From Lojkania enalia (taxonomy: Eukaryota > Ascomycota > Dothideomycetes > Pleosporales): a stretch of DNA of 64,000 nt. The stretch is from the NCBI GenBank assembly GCA_010094045.1, contig ML986594.1, forward strand, positions 257,228-321,227, written 5' to 3'. The notes under the pieces are model-generated. The model did not search any database and was not told the DNA's origin. It was given only the letters and a program-made list of their open reading frames with translations. This document shows, in pieces, positions 31,708-42,109 of the stretch. Position 1 is the stretch's first letter; every line of letters starts with the position of its first letter. The translations under genes and the position numbers were made by a program.

Positions 31708-34700
31708 TTACTGATGGAGCTCGTGGCCAAAGTTAAGGCCAATGGGCGTCATGTCCCCGTCAATGGTGCTCTCATCATCGTAGAAGCCGCTCTCACTAAA
31801 GTGGCTATCCTCTGCGTCTTGGTCGTAGGATGCTCTGCGAAGAAGCGGGGGAGTGCTAGGTACAGGTTGTTTACCTAGGCTAGGAAAGCCGACCGACCCT
31901 CGTGAGCTGCTTGAGTTTGATCGAACATTCTGCGGGCGGGTAGCTGACGGAACTTCAGGGGTTCGGCGGAGGTTCGAAGTTGGGGGTGTCATTAGCCCAG
32001 AGAGGAAAGACTGTGCTGATGGAGGCGCGACACGGGACGGAGTCTGGTTGCGCGGTGTGTTACCGCTTGAGCCTCCTGCTAGTACGCTAGATGCGCTTTC
32101 ACGACCCTTGCGCCAGTTGCCAAAAGCTGCGGCGAGCTGCACTGCCTTTGGAGACGCAAAGTTAGACAGAGAGGCAAGTGTTGGGAAGGGTTGTCCTCCA
32201 GCCATGAGGCGTTCCTTCTCTTGTTGCTCCATCTGAAGATTGGTTCGGATGCGAATGGCGGCATCGCGAACGGTTTCACGATCGAATGCAGGCTGAGCAA
32301 GGGCGTTAATGAGATCGTTCAGGTCATCAACGCGGACGCCGAGTAATTCGCGGAGCCAGCCAATTTCAGTGTCACGCTCCTTGAGCTTCGCAGGAGCATC
32401 GGTGTCAACTTCAGACAGCTCATGCTCGAGGGACTCGATGCGAGATTCGCGTTCTTGCAGCTGTTCTTGTAAGACAGCGATCGACTCGCGCAAAGCTTGA
32501 GGTGAGATCTTCTCCGGTTGGCTAGAAGCATACGGTGAAGCCACAGCGGGCGGCGACTTGATATTCTTGGCTGCGGCGGCTGCGGCGCTTGCAGCTTCCT
32601 TTGCAACTGAAAGCTTCTCTTCTAGAAGAGAAACTTTGTCTTGAAGATGCTCCATCTTAGAGTCAGCAAGCGCAAGACGATCTCTGTGGAAAGCCTCAGC
32701 GCGCTCCTTGTCTTCATGAGCAATTTCTAGCGCACGGCTGTGTTCCTTGGAAAGAGCATCGAGTCTTCGCTCAAACGCTTGCTGTTGGTCAACCAAAGCG
32801 AGCCTCTTGCTCTCTAGAGTTTCCACCACGGCATGCTTCTTGGCATCAGCAGCAGCCTCCAGATCAAGCTCGTGCTTGGCCTTAGCGGTGTCGGCGTCCA
32901 TGCGGACGTTGTCAAGCTCTGCACGCACCCGAGAGATCTCGGCTTCAAGCTCAGACCGGACGATGTTGACTTGGTTGTTGGCAGTTTCAATATCGGCGCC
33001 CATGAGCGTACGTGTGCGCCTGATCTCAACATGTGCCTGTTCTCTTGCTTCCCTGAACTCTCGTTCATATTTCTCAGCAGCTCGTTTGTGCTCCAGGCTT
33101 TCCTGCTTAAGTTGTTCGATCGCATCCTCAAGCCTTGCGTTGTGCTTTTGGGCTTGCTCGAGGGAAATCCGGAGCCTCATGCCTTCTCGCTCCTGAGTCT
33201 CAAGCCTCTCGAGCTCCCTTTCAAGGCGTTCGCGGGTTCGCCCCTCTGCTTCAATCCGAGCGCTGAGAACTTCGTACTTCTTCAGATGTGCTTCGTCACT
33301 CTTCTGCCACTGAGCGCGTTCGGCAGCGGCTTGCCCAGACGCCACGATCATATCTTGCTGCAATTTCTCAAGCTTAGCACGCATAGACTCGCGAACCCTT
33401 GTAGCTTCCTCAGCCTGAAGGCGCGACGCTTCGATACCTTTCCTCATGTTCTCGTTCTCCTCATGGGCTAGCTTGATGTCATTCCTCCATTTGTCGGCTG
33501 ACAGGCGATGCTCCTCGAGAGTGAAAGTGAGAGCCTCATTCTCCGCAGTAACAGCATCCAGTCGTTTCTTGAGGTCTTCCTCGGAGCTCTCGAAAATGGA
33601 ATTTTGGAGTCTGAGCTTCTCATTTTCATTCTCAAGAGCACCGAGCTTATTGCGAAGCTCATCCTCAGCGCTGTTGTATGAGTTGAGCGTCGCACGAGCG
33701 TCCTCACATTCCTGTGTCAATGCCCGGATCTTGTTTTCATCGTCGCTAGCAGCCTCACGCAAGAGAGCCAGTTCCTCCTCAGTGACCTTGAGCAAGCGAG
33801 CGCTGTCTGCCTCTCGGGTTTCTACGGCTTTTCGCGCATCAACCTCTTCGCTAAACTGAATTGAGACTTCCTGCAACTTGGCTTCGAGCTCTGCAATACG
33901 AACGTCCTTTTCTTGAATTGCCTGGGTCTCTTCCCGTTTGATGATCTCCATGTTTTGTCGTTTCAAGGCTTCTTCAACCACCTCCCGTACGTCTTCAGCC
34001 TGTAGGTTGCCCCCAGCAGCTTGTGCAATAGAAGCCTTTAAGCTACCAACAACCTGGTAGAGCTCAGACATATCGAGTTGAGGTTGAGGGATATCAACAG
34101 GTGCCTCTAGAGCAGGAGGCTTGTGGGATACTAAAGCTTCTGCGACAATAGAACGGATCATATCCGGTTGCATAGGTTCAGGGGCTGGAGCAGCAGGGAC
34201 TTGCGGCTGATGTGCTGCGAGAGCTTCGGTGACGATAGCCCGAATATCATCCGGCCAAATTTGCTCAGGTACCGGAGCTGGTGGCGGTGGAGGAGGAGCA
34301 TGCGTAGCAAATGCTTCCATCACAATCGAACGAATATCGTCCGGTTGGATAGGCTCCGTTGTAGGCGCAGTAGGTTGAGGGGCGTGCGAAGCAAGGGCAT
34401 CCGCAATGATAGCACGTATCTCCTCGGGCTTGATGGGCTCGGCAGCAGGTTCAGGAGCCGGCTGCTTATGAGATACAATAGCTTCCTCAACAATAGCTCG
34501 AATTTGATCAGCAGGCACATGTTCGAACTTTGGCGGCGTCCATTGAGGTTGGTGATGGGCAAGAGCTTCCATGATAATGTCACGGACCTTTTCTGCTTCG
34601 ATAGGCTCTGGTGCGGACGATGCCTGAGAATGATGAACGGTAAGCGCATCTACAACAATGTCACGGATTTTCTCAGGTAGGACTGGCTCAGGAACCGGTA

Positions 34701-37700
34701 CCGGAAGGGAGGTGACAGACGGCTGATGTGATTCAAGTGCTTCACGAACGATAGACCGAATCTTCTCAAGCTTGCGGTCCTTCCTTGGGGATCGTGTACG
34801 GTAATGAGAGTCTGTACCGATCTCGTCGTCCTCGTCATCAGCGTCGCTGTCGAGGCGTTCGTTCGTGGACATGCTGCGTCTGCCACGACCCGAGGGTTGT
34901 GAGAGCAACGCTATTGAGTCTTGGATGGTTTGCAAGTTTCTCTCAAGCGGACCGAGACGGTTCTTCAGGAGACGGCCGATGAGATCATCAACATGATGGT
35001 CGAAGAACCGACTGCGTGTCTGAATCTTATCTTCACCTTCAGAAGAAATTCCTTCATCCCAATCACTCATGGGTACCTCCTCCGCGTTGTTCAAACGGTG
35101 GACTGGAGATTCATATGCAGCACGCTCATCATCAAATGGATCATGAGTGATCGACGTCGACGATGCGTTCATGTTCCGAGGAGCATATAGTCTGCGGGGA
35201 CTAGGACTAGGCGCATCGCTTCGTAAGTGCATGTTCGGTGGCAAATCGGGGCGCGCAAAGTCATGAGTAGACAATCTCGTAGGAGACTGATCCCAAGAGG
35301 GTTCATCTCGCTCAACGCCAAAGTCAGAGCCTTCCTCATTCATGTGTTTCATGACAGCATCGATCTCATTGAACGAAGTCCCACCAAACTGGTCGAAATC
35401 GACACTCTCGCTTTCTGGATATGGTACATGACGACGTGATTCCAGCGCAGTCTTGTAAGATCCATCGTCGCTGGGACGGAAAGTTGTTGCTGGACTTCTA
35501 CTTGCCTGACGTGGAGGGCTAATATGAGTGCCATATAAGTTCTCGTTTTGTGTGACGGAGGGTTTCGTGACATGTATTCCAAGGTCGACGCCGGAACCAA
35601 ATTGAGGTCGAAACTCGAATGGTTTCGCAGTCGCAGAGAGCGAGCTCTTGTGTGTATGCTTCTTTGCGAATGGTTTCGGCGCTTCCTCAACAGTGGGCGT
35701 GACCGCGTCACTTTCATGAGGCGTTCTGTCATCAATTGGCGTTCTCGAATCAGACTCGGTCGACTTTCCAGTCTGCGGTGTTGGCATGTCAGATTCATTT
35801 CCGGGAGTTTGACTCTTCAGTGCAAGAGGCTCAGGACTCTTCGATTTAGATACGGCTCTCTCGATATTTGGGGAAAGATTCTCCTTGTCCTCTAGCACCA
35901 CATCTCGTTCAAGTCGTGGATCTTGCTTAGCAGCCTGAGGTTGTTTCGTTTCCGCCAAGGGTGTTGAGACAAGAACTGGCTGAATTGCAAATTTAGGCAC
36001 ATCATCGCCATCATCACGAACACGCCTAGCTCGCTTCTCACGTCCATCGGCTTGCATAATGCGCCCAAACTCATCTTCACGATCTTCTGCTTCTGTTTCT
36101 TTCTCTGGGGTCTTCTGGCGGGTGGCATCAGGGCGCACGATCGGGATAGCTTTAGAGCGCTTGGCGGGTTTGACAATATCGCTAGCAGAGATATTAACAT
36201 TGCCGAATATCTTTGAAGAGAAGCTGGCAGGCGCAGGCGCCGATGCACTAGGATTGAAAGCAGTACTGCCGGGATTGAAGACAGGCGCATCAGGCTTGAA
36301 GGACGGTCCCTTGGAAGAAAAGTCAAAGCCGCTGGTCGGGATGGCAGAGCCGTTCATGCCGACTGGTTCGAATACGGGAGCATCGGCGGCTGGCTTGAAG
36401 ACGGACGCTTCAGCGGGCCTGAAAGCAGGAGCATCAGGTTTGAAAACAGGTGCAGAAACATTGAGGCTGGATAGGCCATCAATGCTAGCCTGATTGCTGC
36501 GGGGGACTGCATTAATAGCCGGGGACAAAGAAAAGCCCGAGGACATCGATGCAGGACTGAAGGACGCTGCAGGATTGAACTTGAACTCTTTAGCATCGAC
36601 ATTGAGCTTCGAGGTTGAGGATCGCGATGTATGCTTGCTGTGCAACGCGGACCCGGGCTTTCCAAATGTAAACCTGGGTTCTCTCCATGAATTGCTGACT
36701 TGCGACGTAGTCTTTGAATGTTGTGCCGACGTATCATTTGTCTCGCGATGTTCTGCTTCTTCTAGGCTTGGATTTGTGGCCTCAGATATGTTCGTCCTCG
36801 CTCCATCGCTAACGTCCACGCGAGGATTCTCTGGTTGTTGCTGTGTACCGAAATTGAATGAAATCGGTTGTTGAGGCTTGGCTAATGAATGGGCCCTACT
36901 ATGAGGCTGAGGCTGGTGAAGAATAGGTCCAGAATCCTCCCAAGACGAGTTAGTGACTGGATTTGAAGGCTTGAGCTCATTATGGATTTCAGGTTCCGTA
37001 CTGAAATCACCACCCTCGTCGAATTGCTTGTCAATCGCCTGCTCAAGATGATACTCGGCGTCGCGGGCCTCACGCTCAAGGTTGGCGCTAATGTTGTGAC
37101 GATGGCCACGAGGAGTTGGCACAGCGATCTCAGGTCCAGGTTGAGTGGCATGCTTCAGCGCGGGGACATCTTCCTCCTCAGCTTCATCTTCAGGAACTTC
37201 TGCTAGTGTTGAAGAGGGTCTTAAACCAAGTACTTGCTGCTGTTGTTGATGCAATAGCTGAGTCTGTAGCTGCTGTTGCTGTGCTTGCATCTGAGCCAGC
37301 AGATCATCTTTTTGAGTTGGAGTAAGAGGAAACTGCTGGTTAGGCCGAGTGCCAAATGGCGAGCCCGTAGATGTAAGATCGGCAAGATCGGGTCTGCCCA
37401 GAGGGAGAGCAGGCGAGCCACCCCTCGGGCCTTGAGGGCCAAAGTAGTTACCTGGCGAAAACGCACCAGAGGGAGAGGTAGATTGCTGAACGAAACTAGC
37501 AGGAGAGAACGTGGAATGCCTGTGCATGTGCATGCTAACACGCGGGTTGCCACCGAACGCCGAGATGGGAGAGGCGATTGATTGCCGTGATAGATGTCCA
37601 GGGGAGGGACCGAGTGGGAAGGAAGAACCAGAAACGATGCTCCCTTGCCTTATACGTTGGCTACCTGCAGACGAAGTAGGAAGGGGTGGTGAGAATGGCA

Positions 37701-39156
37701 ACCCAGGATGCTGCGATGAGGCCCGTCTTGACATGGGCGATGGTGTCGCTTCCTCCTCGCCTCCCAGACTGACGCCGAGCGCTGCCAGTTTGGCCTCCCT
37801 GAGATGGGCGACATACGCATCCCAATCAGCTTTGTTTGGCACTCGTACCCTACTTCCATTCGCACGATCTGCACGGATCTCTCCGTCATCCGGCCATATG
37901 CCCCGGTTCTGAGCAAGATGTATTCCAACCTGATCATCCACGCCTTGCCAGTGCCCAAAGCCGCGCGTGTCATATCCGGCACGCTCAAACTGCTGCATTT
38001 TGGATTCGACGGCGGCTGGACTCATTGGCATTGGAGGATATCCAGGCATGCCACGCGGAACATCTCTAGGAATCCATATGATGCAATTTTTCCTTCCTAC
38101 CTGGACCTTCCTCTTCTGTCGAGGCGTCGGAGTACGAGCAGGCTCCACGGGCGCTTCAGCTTTGCTGGGAGTCTCTTCAGCGGGCTTGGGGGTTTCAGGT
38201 TGCTGCTGCTCCTCCTTTGCTGAAGTAGGCGACTTGTCTGCAAATATGCTACGCCCCAAGTGCGATTTCAAGCTCGCGCCGGACCCCTCACGCGAATGCG
38301 CCGCGTCAGGATTGGCATACCGTGAGGCCATCATCTTGCCGAGCTCTTCCTTCTGATCCTTGCTGAAATATGACCAAAAGTCCTGCTGATTTAGGGTCTT
38401 ATTGTTTTTCCTTGTCGTATGCCCCTTCTTCCGTAGTGGCGTTGCAGCGGGTATATCTTGATCCTTTCCAGACTTGTCTCCCAAGTCACTCTCCGCTGAA
38501 CTATCGCTCCACCAGTTGTTTGCTTCTCGGTTCCAACGGCCGTCTAAGAATTGTCGAACCCACTCCTCTGTTGGATTACTAGGACCTGCAGGTGAACCTG
38601 GATGGTTGAATGCAAGTGAACGGGGAGTAACTTCTGAAGGAAGATTCGATTTTGTCGGTGTCTCTATATTCGGGGGAAGCCGAGAAGGAATGAGATGCTC
38701 AAGATTGAACCGATTGGGAGAATGGTCTTCCTCTAATCGTGGCGGTAGAAGATGCTCAAGCCCAAATTGGAGGTTGGGTGAATCCTCTTCAAGATCGTCA
38801 CTCCCGAATTGAGTCGAAGGATGGCGACCTCGATTAAATTGCGGAGGAGGATGTCGATACGGGCTACCCCAACTAGCTGTGAAATACGATGTACTATCGG
38901 TTTTTTCGTGCCTGGCAACTGTTGACGGAGTGCGTTCTATACCCCCAAGCGAAGATAGCGAAGGAAGAGGAGGTAGCTCAGGGCTCGAGTAGCCGAGAGT
39001 CTGAGTCGGTGATGGGTGGGCTGTCCACAGAGTCTGTGCCGGAGACGGCACGCCGCGCGCCTCTGGGGGACTTGTCACTTCACCGTCGTTCTGCAGAGCA
39101 GATGGAGGCGACGATGGCAGAGGAAGTGAGGACGAGGAATTGCGTCGAGCTTGCAT
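31708..39156 (-). CDS. Giant (2482 aa) low-complexity and coiled-coil protein, uncharacterised
   Basis: One uninterrupted frame of 7.4 kb, remarkable among intron-rich neighbours. In order: a disordered Ser/Pro/Thr N-terminus; a compact segment near residues 355-470 with KNCIIWIPRDVPRG and FERAGYDTRGFGHW; a Gln-rich run (about 620-640); repeated [AS]xxFxP units such as APVFKPDAPAFRP (about 900-990); acidic and Ser-rich stretches; a block of about nine copies of a unit like IRAIVTEALAAHQP (about 1460-1735); a long coiled coil (about 1745-2310); and a disordered end. There is no motor domain, so it is not a myosin even though the rod looks like one. I infer a structural protein, perhaps at a cytoskeletal or spindle-pole site. 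The start is the first methionine; the frame is otherwise secure. Confidence 0.85.
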   Translation of the reverse strand: MQARRNSSSSLPLPSSPPSALQNDGEVTSPPEARGVPSPAQTLWTAHPSPTQTLGYSSPELPPLPSLSSLGGIERTPSTVARHEKTDSTSYFTASWGSPYRHPPPQFNRGRHPSTQFGSDDLEEDSPNLQFGLEHLLPPRLEEDHSPNRFNLEHLIPSRLPPNIETPTKSNLPSEVTPRSLAFNHPGSPAGPSNPTEEWVRQFLDGRWNREANNWWSDSSAESDLGDKSGKDQDIPAATPLRKKGHTTRKNNKTLNQQDFWSYFSKDQKEELGKMMASRYANPDAAHSREGSGASLKSHLGRSIFADKSPTSAKEEQQQPETPKPAEETPSKAEAPVEPARTPTPRQKRKVQVGRKNCIIWIPRDVPRGMPGYPPMPMSPAAVESKMQQFERAGYDTRGFGHWQGVDDQVGIHLAQNRGIWPDDGEIRADRANGSRVRVPNKADWDAYVAHLREAKLAALGVSLGGEEEATPSPMSRRASSQHPGLPFSPPLPTSSAGSQRIRQGSIVSGSSFPLGPSPGHLSRQSIASPISAFGGNPRVSMHMHRHSTFSPASFVQQSTSPSGAFSPGNYFGPQGPRGGSPALPLGRPDLADLTSTGSPFGTRPNQQFPLTPTQKDDLLAQMQAQQQQLQTQLLHQQQQQVLGLRPSSTLAEVPEDEAEEEDVPALKHATQPGPEIAVPTPRGHRHNISANLEREARDAEYHLEQAIDKQFDEGGDFSTEPEIHNELKPSNPVTNSSWEDSGPILHQPQPHSRAHSLAKPQQPISFNFGTQQQPENPRVDVSDGARTNISEATNPSLEEAEHRETNDTSAQHSKTTSQVSNSWREPRFTFGKPGSALHSKHTSRSSTSKLNVDAKEFKFNPAASFSPASMSSGFSLSPAINAVPRSNQASIDGLSSLNVSAPVFKPDAPAFRPAEASVFKPAADAPVFEPVGMNGSAIPTSGFDFSSKGPSFKPDAPVFNPGSTAFNPSASAPAPASFSSKIFGNVNISASDIVKPAKRSKAIPIVRPDATRQKTPEKETEAEDREDEFGRIMQADGREKRARRVRDDGDDVPKFAIQPVLVSTPLAETKQPQAAKQDPRLERDVVLEDKENLSPNIERAVSKSKSPEPLALKSQTPGNESDMPTPQTGKSTESDSRTPIDDRTPHESDAVTPTVEEAPKPFAKKHTHKSSLSATAKPFEFRPQFGSGVDLGIHVTKPSVTQNENLYGTHISPPRQASRSPATTFRPSDDGSYKTALESRRHVPYPESESVDFDQFGGTSFNEIDAVMKHMNEEGSDFGVERDEPSWDQSPTRLSTHDFARPDLPPNMHLRSDAPSPSPRRLYAPRNMNASSTSITHDPFDDERAAYESPVHRLNNAEEVPMSDWDEGISSEGEDKIQTRSRFFDHHVDDLIGRLLKNRLGPLERNLQTIQDSIALLSQPSGRGRRSMSTNERLDSDADDEDDEIGTDSHYRTRSPRKDRKLEKIRSIVREALESHQPSVTSLPVPVPEPVLPEKIRDIVVDALTVHHSQASSAPEPIEAEKVRDIIMEALAHHQPQWTPPKFEHVPADQIRAIVEEAIVSHKQPAPEPAAEPIKPEEIRAIIADALASHAPQPTAPTTEPIQPDDIRSIVMEAFATHAPPPPPPAPVPEQIWPDDIRAIVTEALAAHQPQVPAAPAPEPMQPDMIRSIVAEALVSHKPPALEAPVDIPQPQLDMSELYQVVGSLKASIAQAAGGNLQAEDVREVVEEALKRQNMEIIKREETQAIQEKDVRIAELEAKLQEVSIQFSEEVDARKAVETREADSARLLKVTEEELALLREAASDDENKIRALTQECEDARATLNSYNSAEDELRNKLGALENENEKLRLQNSIFESSEEDLKKRLDAVTAENEALTFTLEEHRLSADKWRNDIKLAHEENENMRKGIEASRLQAEEATRVRESMRAKLEKLQQDMIVASGQAAAERAQWQKSDEAHLKKYEVLSARIEAEGRTRERLERELERLETQEREGMRLRISLEQAQKHNARLEDAIEQLKQESLEHKRAAEKYEREFREAREQAHVEIRRTRTLMGADIETANNQVNIVRSELEAEISRVRAELDNVRMDADTAKAKHELDLEAAADAKKHAVVETLESKRLALVDQQQAFERRLDALSKEHSRALEIAHEDKERAEAFHRDRLALADSKMEHLQDKVSLLEEKLSVAKEAASAAAAAAKNIKSPPAVASPYASSQPEKISPQALRESIAVLQEQLQERESRIESLEHELSEVDTDAPAKLKERDTEIGWLRELLGVRVDDLNDLINALAQPAFDRETVRDAAIRIRTNLQMEQQEKERLMAGGQPFPTLASLSNFASPKAVQLAAAFGNWRKGRESASSVLAGGSSGNTPRNQTPSRVAPPSAQSFLSGLMTPPTSNLRRTPEVPSATRPQNVRSNSSSSRGSVGFPSLGKQPVPSTPPLLRRASYDQDAEDSHFSESGFYDDESTIDGDMTPIGLNFGHELHQ
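33955..34775 (-). repeat. Internal protein repeat block (about nine units of 27-38 residues)
   Basis: Each unit has a helix-like core I-R-x-I-V-x-E-A-L-x-x-H and a Pro/Ala/Gln-rich linker ending in a Pro plus acidic residues. Examples are IRAIVEEAIVSHKQP, IRSIVMEAFATHAPP and IRSIVAEALVSHKPP. The last unit, VREVVEEALKRQ, passes into the coiled coil. The DNA of neighbouring units is also similar, which suggests expansion by duplication. Confidence 0.85.
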
Positions 39157-40456
39157 TCAACATTCAACGGCGAGTTCCGCGTATCCGAACAGAAAAACGC
39201 GCACCTTCCACGATTTGCACGCGACGAGCGAGGGGGGAATCGCCCGACAAGGTGGAAAACAAGACGTTCCTCAAGTTAGCGGTACAAGCAACGCGTGCGG
39301 ACGTTGCGAGAAGGGTCTTGAGCCGGAAAGCCAGCGTGGGACGCGGTAATTATGTAGACAAAAGAAAGGACCGACGGATATCTTCTAAACGAGCGACATG
39401 AGGTTGGAGAAGAGCAGATTGCGGACAGGAAGAACAAGCATCCCGTAGCAGTAGTAGCAGAGAGAGGACGAAAAAGGCGGGCTGTGAGGTGGAGGTGCCC
39501 ACTTCTTCGGTGAAGACCAGAAAATGTGGAAAGGAGAGAGGCTAAGTCAGCGAGACGTAATTGGCCGGAGCGCCGGCAATGGAGAGAACGTGCGCCAACG
39601 TGTCATTCAGCAAGGGGCGAGTGGGAGCCCGAGCCGGGGTGTCGACGGAAGCCGAGGCGCACACGGACAGACGTCGAGCAATAGGCAATCTAGCGGCGCT
39701 GGTGTTGCTGCAGTTCTGTAACAGCAAGCCTCAACGGCGGCGACGTGGTGTTCCGCAGCGAGCTCTTGTGCGAGGGGCAATCTTGGAAGTCTATGTATGG
39801 GTTCACTTGCACACCGCAGCGTTGGACGTCAACCGCCCCCTGACGCATCTGCGTGTGGTGTCGCGGCGCGTCGAATTTCATTTATATGATTGCTATTGCA
39901 CGTTATGCTTTGTTCGCTCGGCCAACAATGGCCGTTGACTGACTATTGATGGCCAGTCAGTCACTCGCGCGAATATGTCACATCCTCATGGCAGTCTTTC
40001 AGAACCGCAATTGAATGTTAGTTTTTGACTCTTCATCATCCGGGACCGTGTTTTGAGCAGGCTTCTTTGACGCGGGAAACATGCAAATGGGAAATGGAGA
40101 ACAGCCAGGATAACCGATGGCAAACAGCCAAGGGGTCAGACCTAGTTGAGGAGCCCACGGGAGCTAGACGCCCAGCTCCGGCGCTTGACCACTTGTTCCG
40201 AGGAGCCTGGTTTCTAGAAACTGACATCCTTCGACGCATGATGCCAGCCCGTTGTATCGAGGTTCATCGCCAAGTGGGCGAATTGCAGAAAATGCTACCA
40301 ATTTTAAGCTGAATAATCACCAATCCTTGACGCAGAAGTGATTGCATACATGGATTATGTATGATAGAGTATACGGATGGTATCTGGATGGGTATACGTC
40401 TATCATCATACCTCAACTATATACAAGGACGACAAACCCATTTTCCTTCCATCTCG
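39157..40456. other. Intergenic stretch, no gene seen
   Basis: This holds the promoter of the giant coiled-coil gene and the 3' end of the transporter gene. Frames such as those at 39561-39938 and 40025-40312 (+) lack domains and run against the expected gene layout. Confidence 0.45.
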
Positions 40457-42109
40457 TCAGACTTTAGCCCACATGAACGCCCTCTTCACAAACCGACTCC
40501 TCTTGGAAACTGTCTCCACACCCGAGCTCTTCGCCGTGGCCGCCCCCTCTGCCGGCCTATCACTCACAGGATCGAGATTCTCAGGACTCGTCCTGAACTC
40601 CCTGGCCTTATCCTCCATATCCCCAATCTTCCAAGCCCTAACCAACCACACGAAGAACGCAGCCCCAACATACATGAAACCGGCAAAGAGAATAGCGCCA
40701 GTATAATTCCCACCATTGAAATCCACAATCTCCAGCGCAATCGCCTCAGAAACTTGTCGCAATTAGCATCCATATCTTCTCCATCCAGACCAAAGCAGAG
40801 CACACTCACAAGTCGTAGGCAGCACCAGTACCAACCACGTAATACTCAATGCACTCGGCAGCTCCACCAACCCCATAACCTCCGTCGTAACCGGCGCCAC
40901 GACAGCCCAAAACGTCCCCGCCACCATCCCCCCCACGATCGCATAGAAAACCAATACCCCAAAGGTCTCAGCAAACATCCAAATCACCAGCGCGAACAAA
41001 CCAGCGAGGAAGGTCATCGTGCCTGCCATATTGATCCGGCCGAACGAATCGCTGAAATACCCGATGGGCGGCCGTCCAATAGCTTGACCCAGATTTAGCA
41101 CTGCACTGATAATACTGCCCTGCTCAGCAGTCATTCCAACCGTCCTCGCATAATTTGGCAACGAGAACAGCAGCACAATATACCCCAACATACTCAAAAA
41201 CCCAAACACCAACAGGCCCCAGAACTCCAACTTCTTGAACAATTGGATGTCGAACGCCCGTTGCGAGCTGCCAATCTGCTTATTGCGGTCCTTGACGAGG
41301 AGCGTACATACGACATTCACGACGCATGCGACGATGCCCAGGATGCGGAAGGCCCAGGCGAGGGAAATGCTTTTGATCATGGCCTGTGTCGCGAGTGAGT
41401 AGACCAAACCCCCCAATCCGCTCCCCGCCGCCGCGAACCCGTTCGCAAGGCTTCGTCGACTGGAAAACCACTGCGGCGTCACCGTCACCGTGCCCACGAA
41501 CAAGAAGCCCATGCCCCACCCAAAACACAACCCCTGGGCCAAGAAGAGCTGCCAGATCCGGTCGGCGAAACTTGCGCCTATGAACGCAAGGGTTTCGAGG
41601 AATACACCAATGAGCAGCGTCGTCCGAGTTCCGAAGAGGCGAGTGGTGATGGTGGCTACGGGGGCGACGAAGAGGGCTTGCGAGATGGAGAGGCCGCCTA
41701 TGAAGGCGTAGTCAAGGCGTGTAGCGGAGGGGTATACATCGTTTGCTAGGTAGTAGGCTAGGAAGACAGCGTAGGAAGAGTTGAGGCCCCATGTATGTCT
41801 AACTAATATCAGCTCTTCTATCCGTGCGTTCTACACAGCCCCGCTACCGAGCATTATGGGAAAAAGAATCGAATGAAAAACGAATGGAGTAAGACAGAAT
41901 CGGAAGTATACATACGCATTTATCGTCGCAACCGCCGCCACGCAAACCCACCCATAACCCCCATTCGGCGGTTCCTCAACCTCACCTCCACCCTCCCAAC
42001 CTCCCTGCTCCTGCCCTTCAACCTCCTCCCTACCACTCTCCTCTTGCCTCTCAGTCCCATCCTTCTCCTTCTCACTCCCCTCAAAAAGCGTCAGGCTCGA
42101 ATTCGCCAT
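40457..42109 (-). CDS. Major facilitator transporter, monocarboxylate-permease type
   Basis: Proteins of this type (fungal Mch/MCT-like) carry small carboxylates or unknown metabolites across the plasma membrane. Exons are 41916-42109, 40810-41798 and 40457-40752 (492 residues); introns are GTATGT...TTAG and GTGAGT...AAG. The N-terminus is acidic and Gly-rich, then PPNGGYGWVCVAAVATINA opens the first membrane helix, as usual for this group. Splicing restores AHTWGLNSSYAVFLAYYL and LPTTFSEAIALEI. About twelve hydrophobic segments can be counted, including GLCFGWGMGFLF and the loop GYFSDSFGR. The soluble tail is about 45 residues. The start could be 51 bp further upstream (42160). The substrate cannot be inferred. 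Confidence 0.9.

Noticed and set aside
32747..34680. Plus-strand frames of up to 212 codons (for example 32833-33471)
   Set aside because: They are antisense shadows of the coiled-coil and repeat parts of the giant protein, caused by its biased composition.
31708..39156. Reading the giant protein as a class II myosin heavy chain
   Set aside because: The coiled coil is rod-like, but no motor head is present: no P-loop GESGAGKT-type motif or switch regions occur.
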